Part shown: positions 12,366-19,617 of the stretch, in pieces | How the letters are laid out: each line of letters begins with the position of its first letter | Position numbering within the stretch: the stretch's first letter is position 1 | DNA from: an archaeon | Lineage (GTDB): Archaea; Aenigmatarchaeota; Aenigmatarchaeia; GW2011-AR5; GCA-2688965 | Length of the DNA: 23,521 nt | Assembly: GCA_002688965.1 (NCBI GenBank) | Contig: NZEE01000026.1 | Coordinates: 1 to 23,521 of the forward strand | Direction of reading: 5' to 3' | Position numbers and translations under genes: made by a program | Notes under the pieces: model-generated | What the model saw: only the letters and a program-made list of their open reading frames with translations | What the model was told of the DNA's origin: nothing | Database searches by the model: none

Positions 12366-12931
12366 TCTTTCACCTTTTCCATTAGTTTATCTAATTCCAT
12401 ATTTAAATCATTGACTGAGCCCTCATTAAGCAAGTGAAAGTCAGCCATTGCAATAGGACCAGCTTTTTCTATATTCTCCACTTCAGCATAATCCCTAGAT
12501 TTAGCTTGTTTTACACTAGCTGGTCGATTCCTCATTTTCTCATCAATTTCCTTTCTTTCAGATAAACGCTTATATCTGATTTCAGGAGAAGCATGAACAG
12601 CAACAATCTTTATCTTATCACCATATTTTTCCTTTAACCATTTATATTCTGACCATGAATATAATCCATCTACAACAACATTACCATTTTTTAACAATTC
12701 ATCAATCTTAGGAGCATTCAATATAGCAAAAGCACCCATTCCATGCTCTTTTCGAACACCTTCTCTTATCCCTTTTTCATTTTCCTCTGTAGGTTCTAAC
12801 CCCTTTTCTTTAACAATATCCAAAGTTATCTGACCAAATCTGAGAAAATGGTATCCTTTATCAACTAAGAAGTCAGATACAACTGATTTTCCAGAACCAG
12901 TCATTCCAACAACAGCAACAATAATACTCAT
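12362..12931 (-). CDS. UPF0200-family P-loop kinase
   Basis: A 189-residue P-loop NTPase related to dephospho-CoA and nucleoside kinases. Walker A is GMTGSGKS (9-16). Typical UPF0200 features are visible: FGQITLDIVKEKGLEPTEEN, the VVVDGLYSWSEYKWLKEKY stretch, an HASPEIRYKRLSER arm, and the end segment SRDYAEVENIEKAGPIAMAD. The true substrate of the family is not settled; dephospho-CoA kinase activity has been considered for relatives. It lies in an operon with adk and is divergent from trm5 over only 38 nt. Confidence 0.85.
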   Translation of the reverse strand: MSIIVAVVGMTGSGKSVVSDFLVDKGYHFLRFGQITLDIVKEKGLEPTEENEKGIREGVRKEHGMGAFAILNAPKIDELLKNGNVVVDGLYSWSEYKWLKEKYGDKIKIVAVHASPEIRYKRLSERKEIDEKMRNRPASVKQAKSRDYAEVENIEKAGPIAMADFHLLNEGSVNDLNMELDKLMEKVKE

Positions 12932-12938
12932 AAGAACT

Positions 12939-12963
12939 CTTTTTAATTCTGAAACTTAAATGT
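12939..12963. promoter_or_regulatory. Overlapping divergent promoters
   Basis: ctttttaattc (12939-12949) is centred 26 nt before the trm5 start at 12970. On the other strand a catttaag-type box (12955-12962) is about 27 nt before the UPF0200 start at 12931. The two core promoters interlock within 38 nt, so they probably cannot be occupied together. Confidence 0.45.
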
Positions 12964-12969
12964 ATAAGC

Positions 12970-13803
12970 ATGACACTAAAGAAATTACTGTCAGAGGTTT
13001 TAGATGAAAAAGAGATGCAATTTGTTCCAACATCCTTTGATATTGTAGGAAATAAGGAAAAAGCAGTTGCTATAATTGAAATACCTCCAGAACTGGAATC
13101 ACGCAAGCGCGAAATTGCAAATACACTAATGAAAAAACACAAGAATGTTGAAAGTGTTTTAGCAAAACGAGCTCCACGTTCAGGTATATTCCGTCTACAT
13201 GATTATGAACTATTAGCAGGAGATAAAGATACAACTGTTATCCATACTGAATCAGGATGTAGATTTATTTTAGATCCACAAAAAACATATTTTTCTACAA
13301 GAGAGTCTACAGAACGAATGAGAATAGCTGAACAAGTTAAAGATAAAGAAGTAGTAGCAGTATTCTTTGCAGGTATAGGACCATTTGCAGTTGTAATTGC
13401 TAAAAAAGCAAATCCATCATTAGTAATAGGAATTGAAATTAATCCTGATGCTACAAAATATTTTAGAAAAAATGTTAGATTAAACAAATTAACTAATGTT
13501 GAAGTTGTAGAAGGAGATGTAAAAATTCAAGCTCCAAAATACTATCAAGTAGCTGATAGAATTGTAATGCCATTACCTGAGACAGCTCATGAATTCTTAG
13601 AAGAAGCTATGAATACATTAAAACCAGGAGGAACCTGTCACATGTATACATTTGCATCTACAAAAGAACTAATAGAAAAAAAACAAATTATCCAAAAAAC
13701 TGCAGACCATATGAGTATTAAGGTAGAAGTAGGAGATGCTCATAAAGTATTGCAATGGGGACCAGACATCTGGAAATATAGAATTGATTTTAAGAAATTA
13801 TAG
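12970..13803 (+). CDS. trm5: tRNA (guanine37-N1)-methyltransferase, Trm5
   Basis: A 277-residue class I SAM methyltransferase of the Trm5 type, making m1G37, the first step to wyosine in tRNA-Phe. After an N-terminal β-domain come YFSTRESTERMRIA (about 107-120), motif I FFAGIGPFAVVIAKK (132-146), the acidic residue in GIEINPD (154-160), and MPLPETAHEFL (200-210) at the position of the catalytic NLP/NPP motif. The Asn usual there is Met-Pro, a variant I believe occurs in archaeal relatives. Trm5a/b/c subtype cannot be decided from reading. It lies convergent to taw2 with a 6-nt overlap. Confidence 0.85.
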   Translation: MTLKKLLSEVLDEKEMQFVPTSFDIVGNKEKAVAIIEIPPELESRKREIANTLMKKHKNVESVLAKRAPRSGIFRLHDYELLAGDKDTTVIHTESGCRFILDPQKTYFSTRESTERMRIAEQVKDKEVVAVFFAGIGPFAVVIAKKANPSLVIGIEINPDATKYFRKNVRLNKLTNVEVVEGDVKIQAPKYYQVADRIVMPLPETAHEFLEEAMNTLKPGGTCHMYTFASTKELIEKKQIIQKTADHMSIKVEVGDAHKVLQWGPDIWKYRIDFKKL

Positions 13804-14664
13804 ATAAGAAACATTTATATCTAAAACAACATGCCATACATGAGGAGCATAAGTTTTCACTTTATTCTTCTTAATTTTATTTACTTTGTAACCATTCTCT
13901 TCAACAATCTCAGTAACTTTTTTCACTAATTTATCCCAACCAGCTTTCTCACTTTTATGAAAATCAGCTAAATCATGATAATGAATTATTCCAGTTTCTT
14001 TCAACATTTTCAAAGCAGCTGGTAAGTATACTTCAGTGTTTGGAAAATATCCCATTGATATTCTATCAGCAACCCCTTTCAACCTATCAGCAACTATACG
14101 ACAATCACCAGGAATAGCTTCTATTTTATCTTCTAATTTATTCAATTCAATATTTTCTGATAAATAATAAAATGCATCTCTATTTTTCTCAATAGAATAT
14201 ACTTTTGCAGCATTCTTAGCCAAACCTAAAGAAAAATATCCAATTCCAGCAAACATATCAACTATAATCTCACTTCTGTTAATATCAGGAATCAACCGCT
14301 TTCTTTCAGCAAGATTTCCTTTTGAAAACATTACTTTTGCAACATTCAAAGAATATTGTAATCCATGTTCTTTATGTATTGTAGTTGTAGTAAACCCATC
14401 CTCAGCTTTCAATACTTTAATTTCTGGAATACGCAATTCACCACCTATTCCAGTAATCTCAGCAACAACATGAAAATTACTATATAATCCAAGAATAGCT
14501 TCAGCAATATGTTTTTTCTGTTTATCAGTTAAAGTTCGTAGACCAGTTTTAGTTTTCTTAGGAAGGAATTTTAATAATACAACATGTCCTATACCTTGAT
14601 AACTTCCAGGAATCATTTCTTTTTTGATACCAGTAGATTTTGCAACATTCTCTCTAAAACCCAT
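13798..14664 (-). CDS. taw2: tRNA-Phe wyosine aminocarboxypropyltransferase, Taw2
   Basis: A 288-residue Trm5-like enzyme that transfers the 3-amino-3-carboxypropyl group of SAM to 4-demethylwyosine at position 37. Motif I is DMFAGIGYFSLGLAK (136-150), Glu159 is in YSIEK, and the Taw2-specific GYFPNT (205-210) replaces the NLP/NPP of methyltransferases. This change marks aminocarboxypropyl transfer. HYHD near residue 225 is also typical. It is divergent from taw1 and convergent with trm5, so three consecutive enzymes of one pathway lie together. A box at 14686-14697 is centred about 27 nt before the ATG. Confidence 0.9.
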   Translation of the reverse strand: MGFRENVAKSTGIKKEMIPGSYQGIGHVVLLKFLPKKTKTGLRTLTDKQKKHIAEAILGLYSNFHVVAEITGIGGELRIPEIKVLKAEDGFTTTTIHKEHGLQYSLNVAKVMFSKGNLAERKRLIPDINRSEIIVDMFAGIGYFSLGLAKNAAKVYSIEKNRDAFYYLSENIELNKLEDKIEAIPGDCRIVADRLKGVADRISMGYFPNTEVYLPAALKMLKETGIIHYHDLADFHKSEKAGWDKLVKKVTEIVEENGYKVNKIKKNKVKTYAPHVWHVVLDINVSYL

Positions 14665-14685
14665 CTAACCACTCTATTCTATAGA

Positions 14686-14697
14686 TGATAAAAATTA
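14686..14697 (-). promoter_or_regulatory. TATA-like box of taw2
   Basis: On the reverse strand taatttttatca is centred about 27 nt before the taw2 ATG. A ctattctatag copy of the 9207 palindrome (14674-14684) lies between box and start. Confidence 0.45.
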
Positions 14698-14727
14698 AAT
14701 ATGCGAAAATTAACCAAAAAAATAGTT

Positions 14728-14737
14728 GTTTTTAAGC
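14728..14737 (+). promoter_or_regulatory. TATA box of taw1
   Basis: gtttttaagc is centred about 25 nt before the ATG at 14758; predicts a leaderless mRNA. Confidence 0.5.
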
Positions 14738-14757
14738 CTTATTTCTAAATCAAAATC

Positions 14758-15711
14758 ATGAATAAATCACAAAATAAGGAATTAATGGAAAAACAGGGAT
14801 ATCGGTTTATTGGTAAAAATAAGCACAGTGCTGTAAAAATATGCGAATGGTGTAGAGAATCTTTACGTGGTAAACGATTTTGCTATAAAGAGCAGTTCTA
14901 TGGAAAAGAAGATGATATTGCAAGCCACCAATGTATTCAATTTACGCCTGTAGCATTTCATTGTACTCATAATTGCGAGTTTTGTTGGAGAATAGGTGAA
15001 TTTGAACAAGTACCTAAAGACTTCAAATGGGATAAACCAAAAGAATTAGTAGATGAAGCAATTGAAGCTCATAAATTACTATTACAAGGTTTCAAAGGTG
15101 CAGAAAACCAAGATATTGAAAAATTCCAACAAGCAATGAAACCAAAGCAATTTGCTATATCATTAACAGGAGAACCAACACTATACCCATATTTACCAGA
15201 GTTAATCAATGAGATAACCTCTCGTGGTATAAGTGCATATATTGTAAGTAATGGTACAAACCCAGAAATGATCAAACAATTAGCTGAAAAAGGACAGCCA
15301 ACTAAAATGTACATTACACTTCCAGCACCAGATGAAGAAACATACACGAAAATATGTCATCCAGCTATGAAAGATAGTTGGAAGAAAATATTGGAATCCT
15401 TATCTTTGTTAGAGAAATTCAAATCTAGTGTTATTAGACTTACACTTGTCAAAGATATGAATATAACCAATCCTAAAGCATATGCTGATTTAATCAAACA
15501 AGCAAATCCAGACTATGTTGAATTAAAAGCATTCATGTCAATTGGCGGAGCTAGAGAACGATTGTCAATTGATAGCATGCCTTCTCATGAGCAAGTTAAG
15601 GAATTTGCTCAAGAAATCGTGCAATATTTAGATAACCCTGTTAAACAATCTACTTTTAAGATTGTTGGAGAAAATCTTCCTAGTAGAGTGGTGGTACTGA
15701 GTGGGAATTGA
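14758..15711 (+). CDS. taw1: 4-demethylwyosine synthase, Taw1 (radical SAM)
   Basis: A 317-residue radical SAM enzyme that condenses m1G37 with two carbons of pyruvate to form the tricyclic base. The radical SAM cluster motif is Cys69-x3-Cys73-x2-Cys76 in FHCTHNCEFCWR. Upstream cysteines (29, 32, 42 and 59) are candidates for the second Fe-S cluster typical of this enzyme. The GGEPTLYP-type SAM motif reads TGEPTLYPYLPEL (about 136-148). The C-terminal part has VELKAFMSIGGARERL. Length matches archaeal Taw1 (about 310-340). It overlaps the following orphan gene by 11 nt. Confidence 0.95.
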   Translation: MNKSQNKELMEKQGYRFIGKNKHSAVKICEWCRESLRGKRFCYKEQFYGKEDDIASHQCIQFTPVAFHCTHNCEFCWRIGEFEQVPKDFKWDKPKELVDEAIEAHKLLLQGFKGAENQDIEKFQQAMKPKQFAISLTGEPTLYPYLPELINEITSRGISAYIVSNGTNPEMIKQLAEKGQPTKMYITLPAPDEETYTKICHPAMKDSWKKILESLSLLEKFKSSVIRLTLVKDMNITNPKAYADLIKQANPDYVELKAFMSIGGARERLSIDSMPSHEQVKEFAQEIVQYLDNPVKQSTFKIVGENLPSRVVVLSGN

Positions 15712-15985
15712 CACAGACGGCGTGGTTGATGAAATGGATAGACGAATTGATCATTATCGAGATAGTCGAGGCAATAAAGTTGACGAAGATATATATGAAC
15801 CTATATTTGGATGTGACGCAGACGGTAATGTTGTTTATTTTGATGAATATGGACTTAGAGCACATGAATCATGTCCTGACCAAATAGCTGATATGGCAAC
15901 AGGGCTTAATAATGTACCTTGTGTTCCTGGATGGGATGCTAGTTATTTGTCTGAACAACGTCCTTTCCGTCGGAACATGGCTTAA
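15701..15985 (+). CDS. Acidic orphan protein after taw1
   Basis: A 94-residue soluble, Asp/Glu-rich protein with four Cys (one in CDADGN, one in ESCPDQ, one in VPCVPG). The start is uncertain: GTG 15701 has a GGTGGT-type ribosome site 7 nt before it and overlaps taw1 by 11 nt; ATG 15731 would give 84 residues. The 3' end overlaps the trm56 end on the other strand by 47 nt, so one of the two ends could be misjudged, though trm56 ends where the family normally does. GCDADGNVVYFDEYG is reminiscent of a β-hairpin repeat. No family is recognised. Confidence 0.5.
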   Translation: MGIDTDGVVDEMDRRIDHYRDSRGNKVDEDIYEPIFGCDADGNVVYFDEYGLRAHESCPDQIADMATGLNNVPCVPGWDASYLSEQRPFRRNMA

Positions 15986-16469
15986 CTTTAATTTCTCCAC
16001 CAACAAATTCTTTATCTAGTTCTTTACCTTGTTGTAACATGTCTAAAAAGATAGCTAAAGCCGCTATCTCGCTGTGTGGTTGGGAAGTAATAGCTATATT
16101 ATAGTCTACATTCTGGTAAACGAACGGAGGAACCTTTTCTCCACCCACAATAATAAGAATATCTCCTTTGTCCTTAGATTTTCCACGTATCTCATCAATC
16201 TTATCCTGCACAAGTAATCCATAGATTGTTAAATGAACTTTCACACCTTCAAAACTTTCAATAATCTTTTTCCAGTTTTTTTCATAAGAAACATCAATAG
16301 AAGAACCCCAGCGTTTATCAATATCACGAACACTATCCATTACTTTCTTGTCCTTGTCTCCTGAATAAATTACTTTCTTAACCCCAAGAGTACGAGAAGT
16401 TAATCCAACGTGTGTACTTATGCGTGCGTCGCGACCACACCGATGACCTAGTCTAAGAACAGTTATCAT
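15939..16469 (-). CDS. trm56: tRNA (cytidine56-2'-O)-methyltransferase, aTrm56
   Basis: A 176-residue SPOUT enzyme specific to archaea that methylates the ribose of C56 in the T-loop. The N-terminus VLRLGHRCGRDARISTHVGL is the family signature, and the SAM-knot region reads IIVGGEKVP (about 115-123), then NIAITSQPHSEIAALAIFLD (about 132-151). Length is as expected. It is the fourth tRNA-modification gene in this stretch. The reverse-strand box at 16491-16499 is centred 26 nt upstream. Confidence 0.93.
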   Translation of the reverse strand: MITVLRLGHRCGRDARISTHVGLTSRTLGVKKVIYSGDKDKKVMDSVRDIDKRWGSSIDVSYEKNWKKIIESFEGVKVHLTIYGLLVQDKIDEIRGKSKDKGDILIIVGGEKVPPFVYQNVDYNIAITSQPHSEIAALAIFLDMLQQGKELDKEFVGGEIKVKPCSDGKDVVQTNN

Positions 16470-16490
16470 GTATAAGAATTAGAAACTATG

Positions 16491-16499
16491 GTTTTTATT
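16491..16499 (-). promoter_or_regulatory. TATA-like box of trm56
   Basis: aataaaaac on the reverse strand, centred 26 nt before the ATG at 16469. It lies just past the 3' end of the upstream gene. Confidence 0.45.
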
Positions 16500-16502
16500 G
16501 TT

Positions 16503-16730
16503 TTATTGGGCAGCTCTTCGAAGTTCAGCTTCTTTTATTTCTTCTCTGCTAGATAACATTGAACCAGAAATCCATGTGCCTCTATATATTTTAAGTGGGT
16601 TACCTGTTTTATTTAATGTTTCAAAAACACTTAGGGCAGTTGGTGCATCCATCCTTTTTGTTATTCCTGGTCTAATCGGATGCCCAAAAATTTGACATTC
16701 AACAGAATATGCAACGTCATTATCAGCCAT
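16503..16730 (-). CDS. Small orphan soluble protein
   Basis: A 75-residue protein starting MADNDVAYSVECQIFGHPIRPG and ending with a charged helix (SREEIKEAELRRAAQ). No membrane segment. The reverse-strand box ttatat at 16751-16758 is centred about 25 nt before the ATG, which favours this frame over the opposite-strand frame covering the same bases. It is followed by trm56 after 33 nt. Family unknown. Confidence 0.55.
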   Translation of the reverse strand: MADNDVAYSVECQIFGHPIRPGITKRMDAPTALSVFETLNKTGNPLKIYRGTWISGSMLSSREEIKEAELRRAAQ

Positions 16731-16750
16731 AGTTTACTATCAACATGAAA

Positions 16751-16758
16751 ATATAAAT
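16751..16758 (-). promoter_or_regulatory. TATA box for the gene at 16730
   Basis: atttatat on the reverse strand, about 25 nt before the ATG; supports a leaderless mRNA. Confidence 0.45.
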
Positions 16759-16784
16759 GTAGAAAGTGGGATAGCTTCTACTCT

Positions 16785-16794
16785 TTTTATAAAA
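16785..16794 (+). promoter_or_regulatory. TATA box placing the start at 16813
   Basis: ttttataaaa is centred about 24 nt before ATG 16813 but only 8 nt before ATG 16798, too close for a promoter, so the first two ATGs should be untranscribed. Confidence 0.5.
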
Positions 16795-16812
16795 CAAATG
16801 ACAATGTCAATT

Positions 16813-17487
16813 ATGAAAAACACTTTGATCATAGGAATATATGTTCTATGGATTATAGCCAGTTATATCATAAGTTTTACCAGTCAAGGAATGAATTCTG
16901 ACAATTTTACACATTTGTTAATAGCAGGTTTCTTGATTTTACAATTAATATCTTACCCAATTCTTAAGAAAATATCAAAACAGTTATCATCAAAGTACTT
17001 TTTCATACTTGCAGGAACTATTTTCGCTGCAATTGTTGAAGGATTTTATATGATATCAAATCCAGTAAATAAGGCTTTGATTATTACTACAGAAACAAGT
17101 TTTGTTGGTATAATAGGAAATTATGTCATAGATTTGATATTTACTATTCCAGTGTACATTGTCGTGTTCTTTGTAATCTGGCATTTCATAAACAAATATG
17201 ATTATGAAATATGGCAATACTTGTTATTATTCGGACTTGCTCAAGCATTAGGAGATGGATTATTCTTTTTCATATCAGCACCATTAGCATTAATTCTAAT
17301 ACCATATGTTATGATGAATTATCATTCAATGAACTTAATACCTTTCCTTTCAGTTAAAGACAATATTAGTCCAAATAAATCAGGTATTATGAAATATCTA
17401 CTGCCTTTTATTTCGATAATAATTATCTACTTTATTGCTGGTTTCTTAATCAATTTCATTGGTTCATCTATTGGGTTATTTATATAA
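16813..17487 (+). CDS. Polytopic membrane protein (about six to seven TM)
   Basis: A 224-residue, highly hydrophobic protein. Segments lie at about 3-22, 33-51, 60-78, 99-127 (long, perhaps two), 136-165 and 192-222. ATGs at 16798 and 16804 are in frame, but the TATA box suggests 16813, giving the start MKNTLIIGIYVLW. A charged motif YDYEIW and a conserved-looking GLAQALGDG lie in the second half. No transporter signature is recognised. It ends 4 nt before the tRNA-Gln gene on the other strand. Confidence 0.65.
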   Translation: MKNTLIIGIYVLWIIASYIISFTSQGMNSDNFTHLLIAGFLILQLISYPILKKISKQLSSKYFFILAGTIFAAIVEGFYMISNPVNKALIITTETSFVGIIGNYVIDLIFTIPVYIVVFFVIWHFINKYDYEIWQYLLLFGLAQALGDGLFFFISAPLALILIPYVMMNYHSMNLIPFLSVKDNISPNKSGIMKYLLPFISIIIIYFIAGFLINFIGSSIGLFI

Positions 17488-17491
17488 GAAA

Positions 17492-17582
17492 TAGCCCCGG
17501 ACGGATTCGAACCGTCGTCTCCGGTTTACTTCACCAGAAAGGTTCCAAAGACCAGAATCCTTGACCACTAGACTACGGGGCT
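17492..17582 (-). tRNA. tRNA-Gln (anticodon UUG) with an 18-nt intron
   Basis: On the reverse strand the acceptor is AGCCCCG/CGGGGCT, the D-arm is GTCT...GGAT, the anticodon stem is CTGGT/ACCGG, and the T-arm is GACGG-TTCGAAT-CCGTC. The discriminator is A and no CCA is encoded. The anticodon UUG is at 17546-17548. The mature tRNA has 73 nt. A1-U72 is usual for archaeal tRNA-Gln. The 18 extra bases lie between 37 and 38 and are removed by the archaeal splicing endonuclease. Confidence 0.95.
17527..17544 (-). other. tRNA-Gln intron at 37/38 with canonical BHB
   Basis: The intron aacctttctggtgaagta, read on the reverse strand, forms a perfect bulge-helix-bulge with the exons. Outer helix CTGGT/ACCGG, bulge TA^A, central 4-bp helix CTTT/GAAG, bulge GG^A, then intron helix ACC/GGT with loop TTTCT. 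Cuts after the second base of each 3-nt bulge give exactly this intron. Confidence 0.92.
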
Positions 17583-17607
17583 GTGCATTGATATTACTCT
17601 CCTGTTG

Positions 17608-17618
17608 GATTTTTAATG
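17608..17618. promoter_or_regulatory. Shared A/T box of pyrD and tRNA-Gln
   Basis: gatttttaatg is centred 26 nt before the pyrD ATG (+) and about 31 nt from the tRNA-Gln 5' end (-). Only one good box is visible in the 56-nt gap, so it may serve both directions. Confidence 0.45.
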
Positions 17619-17638
17619 TTTTCTAACAATACATAATC

Positions 17639-18646
17639 ATGAGTTCAAATGCATCTTTAAAAGATATATCTACTGTTCTAGATTTTCCTGCTAGAGGTGT
17701 GAAGTTTGAATTGGAAACTCCTTGGATGATCACTTCGGGTATTTTATCCCATCCAGGAGCTTTCAGGCGATATGCTGGTTGTTTTAGTGCAGGAATTGGA
17801 AAAAGTATTGGTTATGATGTAAGAGAAGGAGACCAGACACCAGTTACAGCTGAAGTAAGGTCTGGCGGAAAATTCATCGGACTTATAAATGCAGTTGGCT
17901 TGTCAAATATTGGCCGTGAAAGAGCTTTTGAAGAATTACAAGAGATATATCCAAAATTAAACGAAGCAGGAATATATTTCTTTGCTTCTATATTTGGAGA
18001 TACAGCTGAGGAAATGGCAGCTGTTGTTGAAAAACTGGATCCAGTATGTGATGCTTTTGAACTTAATGATTCCTGTCCAAATATCAAACCAGGTGAATCT
18101 AGCGGAATATCAATAGGAAAAAAACCTGAATTAGTAGCTGTAACTACGAGAGCAGTGCGAAGAGTAACAGACAAACCAATATGGATAAAACATACAGCAG
18201 CAGTCTACATCTATAGCCCATCACTTGCTATGGAAGTTGCATTAGCAGGACAGGAAGAAGGAGCTGATGGGCATTCAACTATAAATACAGTTCCAGGTGG
18301 TATGGTAATTGATATTCACGCAAGAAGACCAATTCTCAGTAGAGATTATGGAGGGTTATCTGGTCCAGCTGTCAGACCAATAGCCGTAGGTCATATATAT
18401 GCTCTTTATGAAACATTAGGACCTGATGTTCCTTTGATAGGTGTAGGTGGTATAGAAACAGCAGAAAATGTTGTAGAACGTGTGGAAGCAGGTGCAAGTG
18501 CCGTTGCTATTGGAACTGTGTTGAGAAACAAAGATGAAGAAGGTATTATAGAATATGCTACAGGAATGGAAAATGATTTGAAAGGATTATTAGAAGAACT
18601 TGATGTGGATTCCTTAATGGAATTAAGAGGTGCAGCCCACAGGTGA
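17639..18646 (+). CDS. pyrD: Dihydroorotate dehydrogenase, class 1B catalytic subunit
   Basis: A 335-residue FMN enzyme oxidising dihydroorotate to orotate in pyrimidine synthesis. The barrel shows TPWMITSGILS near the N-terminus, GLINAVGLSN (81-90) for substrate binding, and LNDSCPN (142-148) with the catalytic Cys146 of class 1 enzymes. FMN-phosphate motifs are GVGGIETAENVVERVEAGA and AIGTVLR. Class 1B enzymes pass electrons to NAD+ through PyrK, which follows here after 4 nt. The chain is slightly longer than usual (about 300-310) with an acidic C-terminal tail. Confidence 0.95.
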   Translation: MSSNASLKDISTVLDFPARGVKFELETPWMITSGILSHPGAFRRYAGCFSAGIGKSIGYDVREGDQTPVTAEVRSGGKFIGLINAVGLSNIGRERAFEELQEIYPKLNEAGIYFFASIFGDTAEEMAAVVEKLDPVCDAFELNDSCPNIKPGESSGISIGKKPELVAVTTRAVRRVTDKPIWIKHTAAVYIYSPSLAMEVALAGQEEGADGHSTINTVPGGMVIDIHARRPILSRDYGGLSGPAVRPIAVGHIYALYETLGPDVPLIGVGGIETAENVVERVEAGASAVAIGTVLRNKDEEGIIEYATGMENDLKGLLEELDVDSLMELRGAAHR

Positions 18647-18647
18647 T
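18642..18647 (+). promoter_or_regulatory. Shine-Dalgarno of pyrK, overlapping the pyrD stop
   Basis: aggtgat-type sequence spans the pyrD stop TGA and lies just before the ATG at 18651. It couples translation of the two subunits and selects 18651 over the upstream frame opening at 18630. Confidence 0.6.
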
Positions 18648-18650
18648 TTT

Positions 18651-19535
18651 ATGAGTGAATTTGTACCAGTTAAAATAGAGGAAATTATTGATGAAGGTAG
18701 AGACACAAAAACATTTAGATTTGATAATGATTACGGTTATGCTGACAAGGATACTCTTAAACCAGGTCGATTTTTAACTGCATGGCTACCAGATACAGGT
18801 ACTGCTCCTTTCTCATTTTCTTACGGTGCTGAGGATGAGGCACCAGGAATAACTGTCCACAAATTTAATGATGAAGATGAAGAAGAGAAAGATAGAGTAG
18901 GTCGCCCTGTCCGAAGCTTTACCTCTGTATTATTTGATAAAGAAGTTGGTGATACTTTACACGTCTCTTATCCAAGAGGCAATTCTTTCTCAAAATTTAA
19001 ACAATATGATAGAAAGTGCTATATTGGTGGTGGCTGCGGAGCACCTCCTCTAGCATTTCTTGCTGAGTCAGATATTAATAAGTATGGTTTCGATGTCTTC
19101 TTACTTGGTGCCAAAACAGATGTAGAATTATTGTTTGAGGACAGAATAAAAAAAGCTATGAGACATGAGGACTTCAATAATGTTTTTGTTTCAACAGACG
19201 ATGGCTCTTACGGACAACCTGGTCGTGTAACAGAATTAATAAAGCAAGTTGATCTGCGAAAAGGAGCAACAACTATCTATATATGTGGCCCAGAAGCAAT
19301 GATGAAAGCAGCTGCTGATATGCTTGTTGAAGATGGTCATGATCCAAGAGACATATTAATTCTGATGGAAAGATACATGAAGTGTGGTATTGGTTTATGC
19401 GGATCATGTGACTGCGGAGGTAGACGTGTATGCGTAGATGGCCCTGTATTTGCATACAGTGAATTACAAGATACTGAGTTTGGTACTTTAAGAAGAGAAA
19501 GAAGCGGTCTTTATGTTCCTATTGTAAAACCTTAA
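18651..19535 (+). CDS. pyrK: Dihydroorotate dehydrogenase electron-transfer subunit
   Basis: A 294-residue flavoprotein of the ferredoxin-reductase family. The FAD-binding barrel includes GRFLTAWLPDTGTAPFSFS; the NAD-binding part begins CYIGGGCGAPPLAFLAE. The C-terminal 2Fe-2S site is Cys-x4-Cys-x2-Cys-x7-Cys in MKCGIGLCGSCDCGGRRVCV, the pattern that distinguishes PyrK. It takes electrons from PyrD through FAD and the cluster to NAD+. The chain carries extra acidic sequence (DEDEEEKDRVG) in the FAD domain and is a bit longer than bacterial PyrK (about 260). Confidence 0.94.
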   Translation: MSEFVPVKIEEIIDEGRDTKTFRFDNDYGYADKDTLKPGRFLTAWLPDTGTAPFSFSYGAEDEAPGITVHKFNDEDEEEKDRVGRPVRSFTSVLFDKEVGDTLHVSYPRGNSFSKFKQYDRKCYIGGGCGAPPLAFLAESDINKYGFDVFLLGAKTDVELLFEDRIKKAMRHEDFNNVFVSTDDGSYGQPGRVTELIKQVDLRKGATTIYICGPEAMMKAAADMLVEDGHDPRDILILMERYMKCGIGLCGSCDCGGRRVCVDGPVFAYSELQDTEFGTLRRERSGLYVPIVKP

Positions 19536-19592
19536 AAACACTCTATCACACTATTCTATCAGGTGCATTGTACGCGTCCAGCTACTTTTGCT

Positions 19593-19608
19593 CTCAAGGG
19601 TATTTGAG
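19593..19608 (+). promoter_or_regulatory. Hairpin in the thrS leader
   Basis: CTCAA-GGGTAT-TTGAG lies 10 nt before the thrS ATG. Its 3' arm adjoins the weak ribosome site gagtgat. No TATA box lies at the usual 26 nt, so thrS probably has a true 5' UTR, perhaps starting near 19560 from a box at about 19532-19540. The rest of 19536-19617 shows nothing else clear. Confidence 0.35.
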
Positions 19609-19617
19609 TGATTTGAA

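Noticed and set aside
16498..16695. + strand frame opposite the gene at 16503-16730
   Set aside because: The reverse frame has a properly spaced TATA box and a balanced soluble composition; the + frame has neither and starts in the trm56 promoter.
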